Numbered from the stretch's first letter, positions 17,926 to 27,584 are shown. The stretch: 64,000 bases of DNA from Carboxylicivirga marina (GCF_016612505.1 NZ_JAENRR010000013.1:55641-119640), one strand, 5' to 3'. The notes: generated from the sequence alone by a model not told the origin. Translations and numbers: made by a program.

Positions 17926-19188
17926 ATGAATGAATACGTAATTATTTCGCTTACTTTATTGATGTCAGCCTTTTTTTCGGGCTGCGAAATGGCGTTCTTT
18001 AGCTCTAATAAACTACTTCTGGAGCTCAATAAAAAGAAACACCCCTTTCCGGCTAAAATAATTGATCGATTTGTATGTAACCCTGGCATCTTTTTGTCAA
18101 CAATATTAATTGGCAATAATGTAGCACTGGTTATTTACGGTCTGCATATGGGCCAACTTATCGAACCTTTAATTACGCAATATTTTGAATCGAATATTGC
18201 GCTACTATTGATACAAACAGTCTTCTCAACCATCATAATACTCATCACGGCTGAGTTCCTGCCCAAAACCTTATTTCGCATCCACCCAACCTTTATTCTC
18301 AATATTTTTGCGATACCACTGTTAAGCTTTTACTTTTTATTTTATCCCTTTAGCAGGCTTACAATGGGTGTTTCAGATTATATTATTAATAAAATACTGA
18401 AGGCCAAAACAATGCCAGAGCAGGCCAACTGGATGTTAAGCAAAGTTGATTTGGATAACCTTTTAACAGAGCATCACGAAAAAAGTGATAAAGATGACGA
18501 AGGGGCCAATGAAATAAAACTGTTGAAAAATGCCCTCGATTTCTCAAAACTGAAAATACGCGAATGCATTATTCCACGTACCGAACTTCAGGTGATTGAA
18601 GTAAATGACGAATTAGAACCATTGCGCCGGCAATTTATGGAAACCGGCTTATCTAAAATTCTTGTTTACAAAGATAGCATCGACAACATTATTGGCTATG
18701 TACATGTATCGTCGCTCTTTAAACACCCAAAGAAACTACGAAATATTGTTAGCCCAATCTCCATCATTCCTGAGGCAATGACTGCGAATAAAGTACTGGA
18801 ACTTTTTACAAAAGAACACAAAAGTATTGCCTTGGTTGTTGATGAATTTGGAGGAACTGCCGGAATTGTAACGCTAGAAGATATTTTAGAAGAAATTTTT
18901 GGTGAGATTAATGACGAACACGACATACTAGAGCATATAGAGGAGCAGGTTAGTAATCATGAATATCGTTTTTCGGCCCGATTAGAAATTGATTACCTCA
19001 ATGAGAAGTACCCGATAAACCTTCCTCAATCTGATGATTACGAAACAATTGCAGGACTAATCCTATTTCATAATCAATCGATTCCACAGATAAATGACAT
19101 CATTACCATCGACCAATTTACCTTTGAAATATTAGAAGCCAGCAATGCACGTATTGAACTGGTAAAAGTGCGTTACAAAGACAATTAA
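17926..19188 (+). CDS. CNNM/CorC-type transporter protein with CBS pair
   Basis: A 420-residue hemolysin-C-family protein. Residues about 1-150 form the CNNM membrane domain (LMSAFFSGCEMAFFSSNK signature and three to four helices), residues about 200-320 a CBS pair (MIPRTEL-type motif seen as IIPRTELQVIEV, and LVVDEFGGTAGIVTLEDILEEIFGEI), and the last about 80 residues a CorC_HlyC domain. Members are linked to Mg or Na transport; in this phylum related proteins (GldE) associate with gliding machinery, but that cannot be claimed here. Co-directional with lptC and the isomerase. Confidence 0.85.
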   Translation: MNEYVIISLTLLMSAFFSGCEMAFFSSNKLLLELNKKKHPFPAKIIDRFVCNPGIFLSTILIGNNVALVIYGLHMGQLIEPLITQYFESNIALLLIQTVFSTIIILITAEFLPKTLFRIHPTFILNIFAIPLLSFYFLFYPFSRLTMGVSDYIINKILKAKTMPEQANWMLSKVDLDNLLTEHHEKSDKDDEGANEIKLLKNALDFSKLKIRECIIPRTELQVIEVNDELEPLRRQFMETGLSKILVYKDSIDNIIGYVHVSSLFKHPKKLRNIVSPISIIPEAMTANKVLELFTKEHKSIALVVDEFGGTAGIVTLEDILEEIFGEINDEHDILEHIEEQVSNHEYRFSARLEIDYLNEKYPINLPQSDDYETIAGLILFHNQSIPQINDIITIDQFTFEILEASNARIELVKVRYKDN

Positions 19189-19304
19189 GGGAACAATAAA
19201 AACTTTCTGGCAGCAAAGATGAAAGCACCTTATCGTGTGTCCCATTTTTTTGTATATTCGTAACCTGATTTTTAAATCTACATAATTTTATAAGTAATAA
19301 CAGA

Positions 19305-21368
19305 ATGGCAACATTAGAGAGAATTAGAAATAAATCTGGATTACTCATTATCGTGATTGCGATCGGACTTCTTGCCTTTTTATTAGGCGACTTGATGAGT
19401 TCGGGAGACTCCATTTTTAGAAGACGTAACATGCAGATTGCTGAGATCAATGGAACATCAGTATCGTATCCTGAATACCAAAGTTATGTAACTGAGTTAG
19501 AAGATTATTACAAATTAAACTCAAGTTCATCAGCATTGGATGAAAATACTTCATATCAAATTCGTGAGCAGGCCTGGAACCAAATGGTACAGGACTTCAT
19601 CATGGAAGAGAAATATGAAGATCTTGGTATTGCCGTTACAGCCGATGAGATTTATGAAATGGCCACTGGTAAAAATGTGCATCCACAGATTCGCCAGATG
19701 TTCACCAATCCTCAAACGGGCATGTTTGACAAGGCACAAGTTATCAACTTCCTTCAGCAAAAGAATTTAGATCCTAACGCAAACTTCTACTGGTTATTCC
19801 TTGAGAAGCAGATCAAAAAAGAGCGTTTATTCACAAAATATCGTGAGTTGATTAAAAAAGGAATGTTTGTAACAACTGCTCAGGCTGAAGCTGAAGCAAA
19901 TGCAAAACAAAACAAGGTGGACTTTGACTTTGTAGTTAAGCGCTACTCAGCGGTTCCTGATTCAACAGTTTCGGTATCGGATAGCGAAGTAAAAGACTAC
20001 TACAACGCTCACAAAGAAAATTATAAGCAAGAAGCGACACGCGACGTTGTTTATGTAGCATTTGACGTTAAACCTTCTGAAGAAGACCGTCAGATGGCTG
20101 AAGAATGGATTGAGAAATCGAAAGCCGAATTCGAAAACCCTGAGACTGATGCGGTTCAGTATGTGAACATGAACTCTGAGTCAAACTACATTGACCGTAA
20201 TCTTAAATTTGAGCAACTAGGCCCAACATTACAGGGATTTGTTCAAGGTGCTTCAGTTGATGAAGTTTATGGACCTTATTTAGAAAATGAGACATTCAAA
20301 TTATCTCGTATTGTTGCTATCAAGCAAATGCCTGATTCGGTTAAAGCACGCCACATTTTAGTTAACGATCCTGTTTTAGCAGATAGCTTATTAGCTTTAG
20401 TTAAAGGCGGTGCTGACTTCGCAAAAGTTGCGCGTGATAACTCAAGCGATCAAGGTTCGGCCATTAACGGTGGTGACTTAGGTTGGTTTGCCGAAGGAAC
20501 AATGGTGAAGCCTTTTAACGATGCTTGTTTCGAAGGTAATAAAGGTGATATCGTAAAAGTTGAATCTCAATTTGGTATTCACATCATCAATGTACAAGAC
20601 AAGGGTAAGCCAGTAACTAAATACAACATTGCTACTTTAGAGCGCAATATTACTTTCAGTACTAAAACAAATCAGCAGGTTTATGCGCAAGCAGCTAAGT
20701 TTGCGTCACTAAACAATACAGTTGACAAGTTTGATGAAGCGATTACTGCCGATAATTTGGTTAAGCGTTATGGAAGAAGCATAAAAACTAATGACAGAAC
20801 AGTTAACAACCTGGAGCACTCACGTGAGATGGTACGTTGGGCATTTGAAGCTGAAATGAATGATATGTCTGACATCTTCGAATTTGGTGATGCATACATT
20901 ATCGCTTTCTTAACAGGTGCTAAAGAAGAAGGTTACCAATCGGTAGCTGCTGTGAAAGGTTCAATCGAAAGAAAACTGCTTAACGATAAAAAAGCTGAAG
21001 TACTTACTGCCGAGCTTAACAGCAAAAAGCAAGGTAACGACATTGCAGCTTTAGCAACTGGTATTGACAGTGAAGTTATGACAGCTAGTCAGATTGATTT
21101 TGGTGCATTCCAAGTTCCTGGTGCTGGTGTTGAACCTGCATTAGTTGCCTTAGCAACCGGTTCTAAAGCTGGCGAATTAAGTGCTCCTGTAGCAGGAAAC
21201 AACGGTGTATATGTTGTTAAAGTTAACAATGTAACAGCTAACACAACTGATGTTGCAGCTGAGCTAGCTCAACTTAAGCAAAGCAATGGCTTTAAAGTAG
21301 ATTATCAAGCAACTGAAGCGATTCGAAGTAAGGCTGAAGTAACTGATGAAAGAAGCAAATTCTTCTAA
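19305..21368 (+). CDS. PpiD/SurA-like periplasmic peptidyl-prolyl isomerase
   Basis: A 687-residue foldase anchored by one N-terminal helix (GLLIIVIAIGLLAFLLGDL, about residues 13-31) with the bulk in the periplasm. A SurA_N-type chaperone region follows (residues about 40-190), then a parvulin domain at about 345-445 (KARHILV, FAKVARDNSSDQGSAINGGDLGWFAEGTMVKPF, IVKVESQFGIHII) with a second, degenerate isomerase-like region further on. It probably assists outer-membrane protein folding, consistent with the barrel and LPS genes upstream. A shared terminator follows. Confidence 0.85.
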   Translation: MATLERIRNKSGLLIIVIAIGLLAFLLGDLMSSGDSIFRRRNMQIAEINGTSVSYPEYQSYVTELEDYYKLNSSSSALDENTSYQIREQAWNQMVQDFIMEEKYEDLGIAVTADEIYEMATGKNVHPQIRQMFTNPQTGMFDKAQVINFLQQKNLDPNANFYWLFLEKQIKKERLFTKYRELIKKGMFVTTAQAEAEANAKQNKVDFDFVVKRYSAVPDSTVSVSDSEVKDYYNAHKENYKQEATRDVVYVAFDVKPSEEDRQMAEEWIEKSKAEFENPETDAVQYVNMNSESNYIDRNLKFEQLGPTLQGFVQGASVDEVYGPYLENETFKLSRIVAIKQMPDSVKARHILVNDPVLADSLLALVKGGADFAKVARDNSSDQGSAINGGDLGWFAEGTMVKPFNDACFEGNKGDIVKVESQFGIHIINVQDKGKPVTKYNIATLERNITFSTKTNQQVYAQAAKFASLNNTVDKFDEAITADNLVKRYGRSIKTNDRTVNNLEHSREMVRWAFEAEMNDMSDIFEFGDAYIIAFLTGAKEEGYQSVAAVKGSIERKLLNDKKAEVLTAELNSKKQGNDIAALATGIDSEVMTASQIDFGAFQVPGAGVEPALVALATGSKAGELSAPVAGNNGVYVVKVNNVTANTTDVAAELAQLKQSNGFKVDYQATEAIRSKAEVTDERSKFF

Positions 21369-21389
21369 AAACAGAAGCGTCAAAAATAT

Positions 21390-21416
21390 AAAAGCGGAGC
21401 CTATTGCTCCGCTTTT
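21390..21416. terminator. Bidirectional intrinsic terminator
   Basis: Perfect 11-bp stem AAAAGCGGAGC / GCTCCGCTTTT with loop CTATT, flanked by A and T runs on both sides, lying between convergent genes (isomerase and CobA-HemD). Confidence 0.85.
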
Positions 21417-21417
21417 T

Positions 21418-23136
21418 CTATGTGTCAAACTCAGATAGGTTCTCGGTACTTAAGACAACAACAGGCATTTCACTTTTACTGATATACTTTTCTAATACCA
21501 TTTTAGTATAAACTCCTCTTACCTTAACCTGTATTCCTTTCGGCAAACAATTGTGAAGCTGAAAGAAATGACGAACAGCTTTAGGGGAAGAAAATACAAT
21601 ACCGGTGAAATCGTCGAGGTTATGCCGAACAGCATTATCTGGTAAGACTGAATCATACAACTTAAATTCATATGGGCGATTGCCCATTTGCCTCAAAGCA
21701 TCGGGCAAAATGCTCAAACCATCCGATGAGCAAGGCAGTAAAATATCTTCATCTACAATCTGTTCATTCTTTAAGCAGTCAACCAGGCCATTTATTGAGT
21801 TAGTTGCCGACGAAGCAGGAATTAACAGGCCATATTGCTTTAAAGCTTTTGAAGTCGACTCTCCAATTGAATCTATTTCAACATCACTAAGTATTCTGGC
21901 ATCTAGTTCACACTCAAACAGCGCATTAAAAAATTCATGAACGGCATGTGGGGTTACAAAAACAATCCGATTAAAAGCCCTGATGTTTTTTACCAGTTCA
22001 ACTTGACTTCTTTCCAATGGTATCTTTTGAATTTTAACCATCGGGTTATGCACAACTTCTCCTTCTTCCTTAAAGTAACTTAAGTCACTGCCTGTATACA
22101 ACCATCTTTGAGGGCGCCCTGCCACATATTGCTTAACAGTTTGGCCCACAATTATCAAGGCAGGTGCCGGCAATACTTCATGACTATTCACTAATTCAGC
22201 AAGGGTATATCTTAAACATTTTTGATTTTTCAACGAAGCATTTTGAACGCAAGCTACTGGTGTTTGAGGTGCCCATCCTTCTTGCATCAAGCGATTAGCC
22301 CAATTGCGCTGCTGTGAAGCACCCATATAAAACACAAGTGTATCTGCTTTTGGTAGTTTATTATAAACAGCATCGTGCCCCAGTGTAAAAGCAACTGATG
22401 CACTCACCCCTCTTGAAGTAAGTGGGATAACTGCTTCTGCCGCGGCAGCCAATGCTGATGTTACACCAGGCACTATACACACATCAACAAATCGCTGACT
22501 TAAATAGTGATACTCTTCGGCACCACGACCAAAAACAAGTGGATCACCACCTTTTAGGCGCAGCACCTTCTTTCCGTTTAAAGCTGACTTATATAAGCGT
22601 TCATTTATCTCTTGTTGCTTAGCACTATGCTTGCCTTTTCGCTTACCAACATATACCAACTCAGCATTATATGACTTTAAATACGTATCATCTAATAAAT
22701 CATCGTAATAGACAACATCTGCTTCTTCAATCAAACGTTGTGCTCTAATAGTCAATAAATCTGGGGAGCCGGGTCCAAAACCAACAATATACACGCGCCC
22801 ATATTGTTTACGAATATCAAATTGTAAATCATCTATTTTTTGGATGACCTGATTATTAACGGCTATCAATGCTAATGGATTTGATGTATCATTCTGATTA
22901 TCTAGTAATGCTACAACATTTAACTCATTGGCATTAATATACTGAACTTCGCTTACAGGGATAAGCACCAAATCGACAGCCTGCATTAATAATTCAATGA
23001 GCTGTCCTGTGGTCAGCTTCGTAGCATTTTTCTGATACGACCAGGTAAAATCCGTATGTACTGGCAAGGCCTTTTCGATGGTTTGATACAAACCATTAAA
23101 GTCATTTACAAATGTTCGAATATGTATTTTCATCAT
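21418..23136 (-). CDS. Fused uroporphyrinogen-III C-methyltransferase and uroporphyrinogen-III synthase with HemC-like N-terminus
   Basis: A 572-residue fusion making precorrin-2 for siroheme. Residues about 113-345 are a CobA/SUMT domain (VYIVGFGPGSPDLLTIRAQ, VYYDDLLDD, GKRKGKHSAKQQEI, VLRLKGGDPLVFGRGAEE, VPGVTSALAAAAEAVIPLT). Residues about 365-572 read as a HemD domain (IVFVTPHAVHEFFNALF, IDSIGESTSKALK, LPCSSDGLSILPDAL, IVFSSPKAVRHFF). Residues 1 to about 98 resemble domain 1 of porphobilinogen deaminase (DLVLIPVSEVQ...LNVVALLDNQNDTSN aligns with the family's HS-KD-P...AI-ER-DPRD region) but lack the HSxKD residues, so this part is probably non-catalytic. Last gene of the cysJI operon, 27 bp after the dehydrogenase. 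Confidence 0.82.
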   Translation of the reverse strand: MMKIHIRTFVNDFNGLYQTIEKALPVHTDFTWSYQKNATKLTTGQLIELLMQAVDLVLIPVSEVQYINANELNVVALLDNQNDTSNPLALIAVNNQVIQKIDDLQFDIRKQYGRVYIVGFGPGSPDLLTIRAQRLIEEADVVYYDDLLDDTYLKSYNAELVYVGKRKGKHSAKQQEINERLYKSALNGKKVLRLKGGDPLVFGRGAEEYHYLSQRFVDVCIVPGVTSALAAAAEAVIPLTSRGVSASVAFTLGHDAVYNKLPKADTLVFYMGASQQRNWANRLMQEGWAPQTPVACVQNASLKNQKCLRYTLAELVNSHEVLPAPALIIVGQTVKQYVAGRPQRWLYTGSDLSYFKEEGEVVHNPMVKIQKIPLERSQVELVKNIRAFNRIVFVTPHAVHEFFNALFECELDARILSDVEIDSIGESTSKALKQYGLLIPASSATNSINGLVDCLKNEQIVDEDILLPCSSDGLSILPDALRQMGNRPYEFKLYDSVLPDNAVRHNLDDFTGIVFSSPKAVRHFFQLHNCLPKGIQVKVRGVYTKMVLEKYISKSEMPVVVLSTENLSEFDT

Positions 23137-23163
23137 ATTTGGTCATTGTGGTTAATGAAAGAA

Positions 23164-23667
23164 TTACTCCGTCTTATTAAGAAACTCTTGTCGATATACT
23201 TCTTTTGTTTCTAGCTGAAATAGCGTGCCGGCATTAGCCATCTCTCGAATTTGATTACGCCACTTAATGGCGGCGTACACGTTCTCACCATTGGAACTAA
23301 CAGCCACTGTCATATTCCCTTGCCTGAAAATAGCCGGTGAAACAAAATCACAATGCTGCGGCTTATCGACAACATTCACAATACAACGAAAACGCTTCCC
23401 ATCCCGGCGAATTTCTTCATTTAAATCTTTATTATTTGTAGCAGCATAAACCAGGAGATGACCTTCTAAATCACTGGGTTCATACTGTTTTTGTTCAACC
23501 TCAACAAAACTACGATCAAGTAATTCAGGTACTACATTAGTAGCTATTACTTTAATTTTATGAGTAAACCGCTCTAAAGACTCAACCTTGTGCACAGCCA
23601 AATGACCTCCACCAATAATGAGAATGGTTTCATCTTCAATATTAATACTGATGGGTAGAAAGTTCAT
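23164..23667 (-). CDS. Precorrin-2 dehydrogenase (siroheme synthase N-terminal domain)
   Basis: A 167-residue NAD-dependent enzyme oxidising precorrin-2 to sirohydrochlorin. Seen: FLPISINIEDETILIIGGGHLAVHKVESL (dinucleotide-binding turn), LVYAATNNKDLNEEI and VNVVDKPQHCDFVSPAIFRQGNMTVAVSSNG, all characteristic of CysG_N/SirC. The length stops short of the two-domain Met8/CysG dehydrogenase-chelatase, so iron insertion may need a separate chelatase, not seen in this window. Located between DUF2061 and the CobA-HemD fusion in the sulfite reductase operon. Confidence 0.87.
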   Translation of the reverse strand: MNFLPISINIEDETILIIGGGHLAVHKVESLERFTHKIKVIATNVVPELLDRSFVEVEQKQYEPSDLEGHLLVYAATNNKDLNEEIRRDGKRFRCIVNVVDKPQHCDFVSPAIFRQGNMTVAVSSNGENVYAAIKWRNQIREMANAGTLFQLETKEVYRQEFLNKTE

Positions 23668-23726
23668 AATCCTAATTCTTTATGATAATCTGAATTCTGA
23701 AATTTAAATCGAATTCGGGTTAATAA

Positions 23727-23954
23727 TTAAATCTGATAATCTGGTTCAACTTTCTCTTTACCAATTTTCACCTTATTCCAGATACGTTCGTGCAGGTAGT
23801 AAAGTAATAGCTTGGTAAACACCTCAACCAAACTAATGGATGCTGCTATACCAACACGGCCTGTCACTAAATAGGAAACCAGAAAAGTATCGATGGTACC
23901 AGTTACACGCCACGAAATGGTCTTGATAACACTTCGATATCGTTTATCTTTCAT
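23727..23954 (-). CDS. DUF2061 small membrane protein
   Basis: A 75-residue protein (MKDKRYRSVIKTISWRVTGTIDTFLVSYL...) with two hydrophobic segments; KTISWRxTGTxDTxxxSYLVTG and EVFTKLLLYYLHERIW are the signature of DUF2061. The start at 23954 lies 1 nt after the cysI stop and has AAAAAAGG upstream; a start 27 bp earlier overlapping cysI is possible. Such proteins recur in sulfate or sulfite assimilation operons, which suggests but does not prove a role in sulfur-compound transport or sulfite reductase placement. Confidence 0.8.
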   Translation of the reverse strand: MKDKRYRSVIKTISWRVTGTIDTFLVSYLVTGRVGIAASISLVEVFTKLLLYYLHERIWNKVKIGKEKVEPDYQI

Positions 23955-23955
23955 A

Positions 23956-25680
23956 CTAGCCTTTTTTAATGATGGAAACACTTTGGGCAGGTTCTACTAT
24001 TTCCTTTCGAATGAGAAAATCTCCAAACCGCTCTTTTGCTTGTCGCTCTTTTGAATACTGTTGCAGCAAAGGCTCTAAACAACCTAGAATCTCCTCTTCT
24101 GACAACATTTCTTTATAAAGTGTATTTAATCTGTCACCAGAGAAACCAGCACCTAAATACAAGTTATACTTTCCTGGAGCACGCCCCACCAATCCAATTT
24201 CTCCTAAGAATGGTCGTCCACATCCGTTTGGACAACCGGTCATCCGAATTAAAAAATCATCTGTGCTTAAATTATTTTTGGCAAGAATTAACTCAATCTT
24301 TGAGACTAAATCAGGCAAGTAGCGCTCAGCCTCGGCAAAGGCCATTGTACATGTATTGAGTGCCACGCAAGCAATGGCATGCTTTCTGAGGCCAGAAATT
24401 TTCTGATACTCACCAGCATAATATCGACTCAATATCTCTTGAATTTTGCGCTTATCGGCAGTTGCTACCTTACCTAACACCAAACCCTGATTCCCTGTTA
24501 AGCGAAAATCACATACTTTTAACTCCGCCACTTCCCGAAGTGCTTGTTTAAGTTTCAGTTCATCTGTGTCCTTCACTCGCCCATGTTCAATGAACAATCC
24601 CAGGAACCACAGACCGTTGGCGGCTTTCTTCCAACCAAATACATCACCATTAGATGTGAATTTATAATCTTTGGCAGGCTCCAAATCAAATCCTAATCGA
24701 AACTCCAAGAGCTTAATAAAGGACTCGCTACCAATGCGATCAAGTGTATATTTCAAACGAGCCTGCTTACGGTTATTCCGATTACCAAAATCACGTTGTA
24801 TTTTAACAATTTCCTCAATAACACTTAAAGCCTTTTCTTTTCTAACAAACCCAATAACATCAGCCAAACGAGGATATGTTTCAGGCATGCCATAGGTTTT
24901 TCCCATACCTCCACCAACGGCAAAATTGTATCCAATCAACTTACTATTCTCAACAATGGCAATCAGCCCAATGTCATTAGCGAAAACATCGGTATCATTA
25001 TAAGGCGGAACGGCAATGGCAATTTTGAACTTCCGTGGTAAATATGTTTTTCCATAAATAGGCTCTTCATCCTGCTGCTCTTCTGTTATCAGCTTTTTAT
25101 TCAGCCATATTTCATGGTAGGCCGTGGTTTTTGGTAATAAATGTTCACTTATTGTATTGGCAAAATCAGCCAACTCGCCAACAACCAGTGACAAGCCTTC
25201 ATTGGAAGTACTCATCACATTTCGGTTTACATCGCCACATGCTGCAATACTATCGAGTAAAGCATCATTTATTCCCTTCATGGTTTGTCGCAAATTCTTT
25301 TTAACAACCCCATGCAATTGAAATGCCTGACGCGTTGTTAATTTTAATGTGTTATTCCCGTAGGAATTGGCCAGATTATCCATAGCAATCCACTGCTCAG
25401 TACTGGCAATACCAGCTGGTACACGCGCCCTAATCATAAAACTGTATAGGGGCTCTAACTTACTTTGCTTTCGCTCATCATCTAAATCGCGATCGCTTTG
25501 CTGATAACTGCCATGAAACTTTATAAGCTGGGTATCGTCGGCAGCAATAGCACCGGTAAGTTCATCATTTAAACTCTCTTCGATACTCCCCCGTAAATAG
25601 TTACTTTTTAGCTTAATCGTTTCCACCTCAGATGGTGTCCAGCTTTCTGGCTGAGGCAGATTATTTTGATCTTTATTCAT
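23956..25680 (-). CDS. cysI: Assimilatory sulfite reductase hemoprotein subunit
   Basis: A 574-residue subunit binding siroheme and a 4Fe-4S cluster, reducing sulfite to sulfide with six electrons. Cluster ligands are visible as Cys438 and Cys444 (CVALNTC) and Cys483 and Cys487 (GCPNGC). The N-terminal SRGSI-type region appears as LRGSIEESL, KFHGSYQQSDRD, and PLYSFMIRARVPAG, all typical of the NADPH-dependent CysI rather than ferredoxin type. This fits the adjacent flavoprotein gene cysJ, 21 bp upstream. It is followed immediately by DUF2061. Confidence 0.92.
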   Translation of the reverse strand: MNKDQNNLPQPESWTPSEVETIKLKSNYLRGSIEESLNDELTGAIAADDTQLIKFHGSYQQSDRDLDDERKQSKLEPLYSFMIRARVPAGIASTEQWIAMDNLANSYGNNTLKLTTRQAFQLHGVVKKNLRQTMKGINDALLDSIAACGDVNRNVMSTSNEGLSLVVGELADFANTISEHLLPKTTAYHEIWLNKKLITEEQQDEEPIYGKTYLPRKFKIAIAVPPYNDTDVFANDIGLIAIVENSKLIGYNFAVGGGMGKTYGMPETYPRLADVIGFVRKEKALSVIEEIVKIQRDFGNRNNRKQARLKYTLDRIGSESFIKLLEFRLGFDLEPAKDYKFTSNGDVFGWKKAANGLWFLGLFIEHGRVKDTDELKLKQALREVAELKVCDFRLTGNQGLVLGKVATADKRKIQEILSRYYAGEYQKISGLRKHAIACVALNTCTMAFAEAERYLPDLVSKIELILAKNNLSTDDFLIRMTGCPNGCGRPFLGEIGLVGRAPGKYNLYLGAGFSGDRLNTLYKEMLSEEEILGCLEPLLQQYSKERQAKERFGDFLIRKEIVEPAQSVSIIKKG

Positions 25681-25701
25681 AATTTGTTGCTTTCTGTTTG
25701 G

Positions 25702-27489
25702 TTAATAAACATCCTCTTGATAACGACCTGTTTTGCGATACTTTAAAAGCTGTTTCTCAGCTTGCTCTGAACTTAAGCCTCCTTGTTGAACCAGTATCTC
25801 AACAAAAGCTTTCTGTACATCTTTGGCCATTTTTTTTCGATCACCACATACATATACCGTAGCGCCATCTTTGAGCCATTGATAAATGTCATCGGCCTTT
25901 TCTAAAAGACGATGTTGCACATATATTTTTTCATCCTGATCTCGTGAAAAAGCTACATCCATTCTTGTGATTTCGTTTTTGCTTCGATATTTCAACCACT
26001 CACTCTGGTATAAGAAATCAGTTTCGAAATGCTGATCACCAAAAAACAACCAGTTTCTGCCTGTGCCATTATTTGCTACCCGTTCCTGAATAAATGAACG
26101 ATAAGGAGCAATGCCGGTACCTGCGCCTATTAACAGGATATCCTTTTTATCAGACGGAAGTCTAAAACCTTCATTTGGCTTGATTTTAACAGCAACCTTA
26201 TCACCTATAGCCACCCTATCAATTAGGAATGTGGAACAAACACCCTGGTGTTGACGACTATTTTTAAAATAACGAACTGCTCCTATCGTTAAGTGAACCT
26301 CATCACCAACTTCGGCTTGTGAAGAAGCAATAGAATAGGCCCTAGGTGGCAATGAGCGTAAAGTATCAGCCAAATTCTGCGGACTAAGGTTAAATGCAAA
26401 TTCGCTTAATACATCAAGCAAATCACTGCCTTCAAGAAAATTAGCCAGTTCATCGCGATTATCGAGTAAACGATTTAAATCGGGCTCATCCACAAAAGCA
26501 GACAGATTTGTTAAAACCGGCATGGTCACAAGCGTTATTTCTTTGTGATGCAACAGCAAGTCCTTTACCGACACTTTCTGTTCTTTATAATTCACCAACT
26601 CATCGCCTACAAAACTTAGATGCTTGATAATTGCAGTGACCAATAATTCATCATTGACAGCATATACTTCGATGGAATCACCAGGCTGATAGCTAAAACC
26701 TGAACCTTCAATATCTAATTCGACATGATACGTTTCTTTATTTGAACCACGACCATTTAACAATACCTTTTCCACCAACTCAGCCCTGAATATCTCCTTT
26801 GAAGCAAGCACCTCAGCATTGACACGTGGTGCTTTATCAACATGACTGCTTCCCATGCCCTGAAAGATCTCATTAATGATGCGGTCAATATGCTCTTTGA
26901 AATCAACATCTAATAGGTAGGGCTCCAAAACTGGTTTTGCCCCATGCGTTTGCAAGCGTTCATGAAAATCGAGTCCTGTCTGGCAAAATAACTTATAGGA
27001 ACTATCGCCTAATGCAATTATGGCATAATTTAAATGTGACAAATCACCAGCTCGTTTACTCCCGAGAAAACGAAATAATTCCTCCGCTTCAGCAGGTGGT
27101 TCTCCTTCACCGTGAGTAGACACAATAAAAAGAATATTGTCTTCACTCTTTAATTGCCGGGCTTTGTAATCAGACATGTTAATCAGTTCCACCTTCTGAT
27201 TATTAGATTTGGCTAAAGCCTGTATTTTTTTAGCAATACCCTTTCCGTTTCCGGAATGAGAACCAACCAACACTTTTAAGGTTTGTACCTTGGAAGAGCC
27301 ATTTAAGCCGACTTCAGCATTAGCTATCTCTTTGGGCGTATCAGCTGCTATTTTTAGGGCATTTAACCCTGCACCTGACAGGTAACCTCCTAACCAAATT
27401 AATTGTTCTTTGCTTAGCTTTTGCACCAGTTGATTCGCTTCACCCAATAGCACTTCTGACAATACTTCAGTATTATTAAGATGTGACAT
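25702..27489 (-). CDS. cysJ: Sulfite reductase flavoprotein subunit (NADPH)
   Basis: A 595-residue diflavin reductase passing electrons from NADPH to CysI. Domain order: a linker, a flavodoxin-like FMN domain at about 70-210 (VLVGSHSGNGKGIAKKIQ, STHGEGEPPAEAEELFRFL, ALGDSSYKLFCQTG), then FAD-binding (PRAYSIASSQAEVGDEVHLT) and NADPH-binding domains (LLIGAGTGIAPYRSFIQER, YVCGDRKKMAKDV). The C-terminus ends in RYQEDVY, as in E. coli CysJ. First gene of a five-gene operon; palindromes at 27521-27584 lie just upstream. Confidence 0.93.
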   Translation of the reverse strand: MSHLNNTEVLSEVLLGEANQLVQKLSKEQLIWLGGYLSGAGLNALKIAADTPKEIANAEVGLNGSSKVQTLKVLVGSHSGNGKGIAKKIQALAKSNNQKVELINMSDYKARQLKSEDNILFIVSTHGEGEPPAEAEELFRFLGSKRAGDLSHLNYAIIALGDSSYKLFCQTGLDFHERLQTHGAKPVLEPYLLDVDFKEHIDRIINEIFQGMGSSHVDKAPRVNAEVLASKEIFRAELVEKVLLNGRGSNKETYHVELDIEGSGFSYQPGDSIEVYAVNDELLVTAIIKHLSFVGDELVNYKEQKVSVKDLLLHHKEITLVTMPVLTNLSAFVDEPDLNRLLDNRDELANFLEGSDLLDVLSEFAFNLSPQNLADTLRSLPPRAYSIASSQAEVGDEVHLTIGAVRYFKNSRQHQGVCSTFLIDRVAIGDKVAVKIKPNEGFRLPSDKKDILLIGAGTGIAPYRSFIQERVANNGTGRNWLFFGDQHFETDFLYQSEWLKYRSKNEITRMDVAFSRDQDEKIYVQHRLLEKADDIYQWLKDGATVYVCGDRKKMAKDVQKAFVEILVQQGGLSSEQAEKQLLKYRKTGRYQEDVY

Positions 27490-27520
27490 TTTACATCGTA
27501 TTTAAAAGTAACACAACACC

Positions 27521-27584
27521 TTGTAGCTTATCTACTACAATGAAAATTTTTAAAAAGAGTGTTAAACCAGATGAACATCCGGTT
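27521..27584 (-). promoter_or_regulatory. Two palindromes upstream of cysJ, candidate operators
   Basis: 27521-27540 has TTGTAG...CTACAA with an 8-bp centre (20 bp). 27565-27584 has AACC-GATG-AA-CATC-GGTT with one mismatched pair (20 bp). Both lie within 100 bp upstream of the cysJ start, and a weak TACTTTTA -7 element falls between the first palindrome and the start codon. They could bind the regulator of sulfite reduction; the protein is unknown. Confidence 0.35.
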
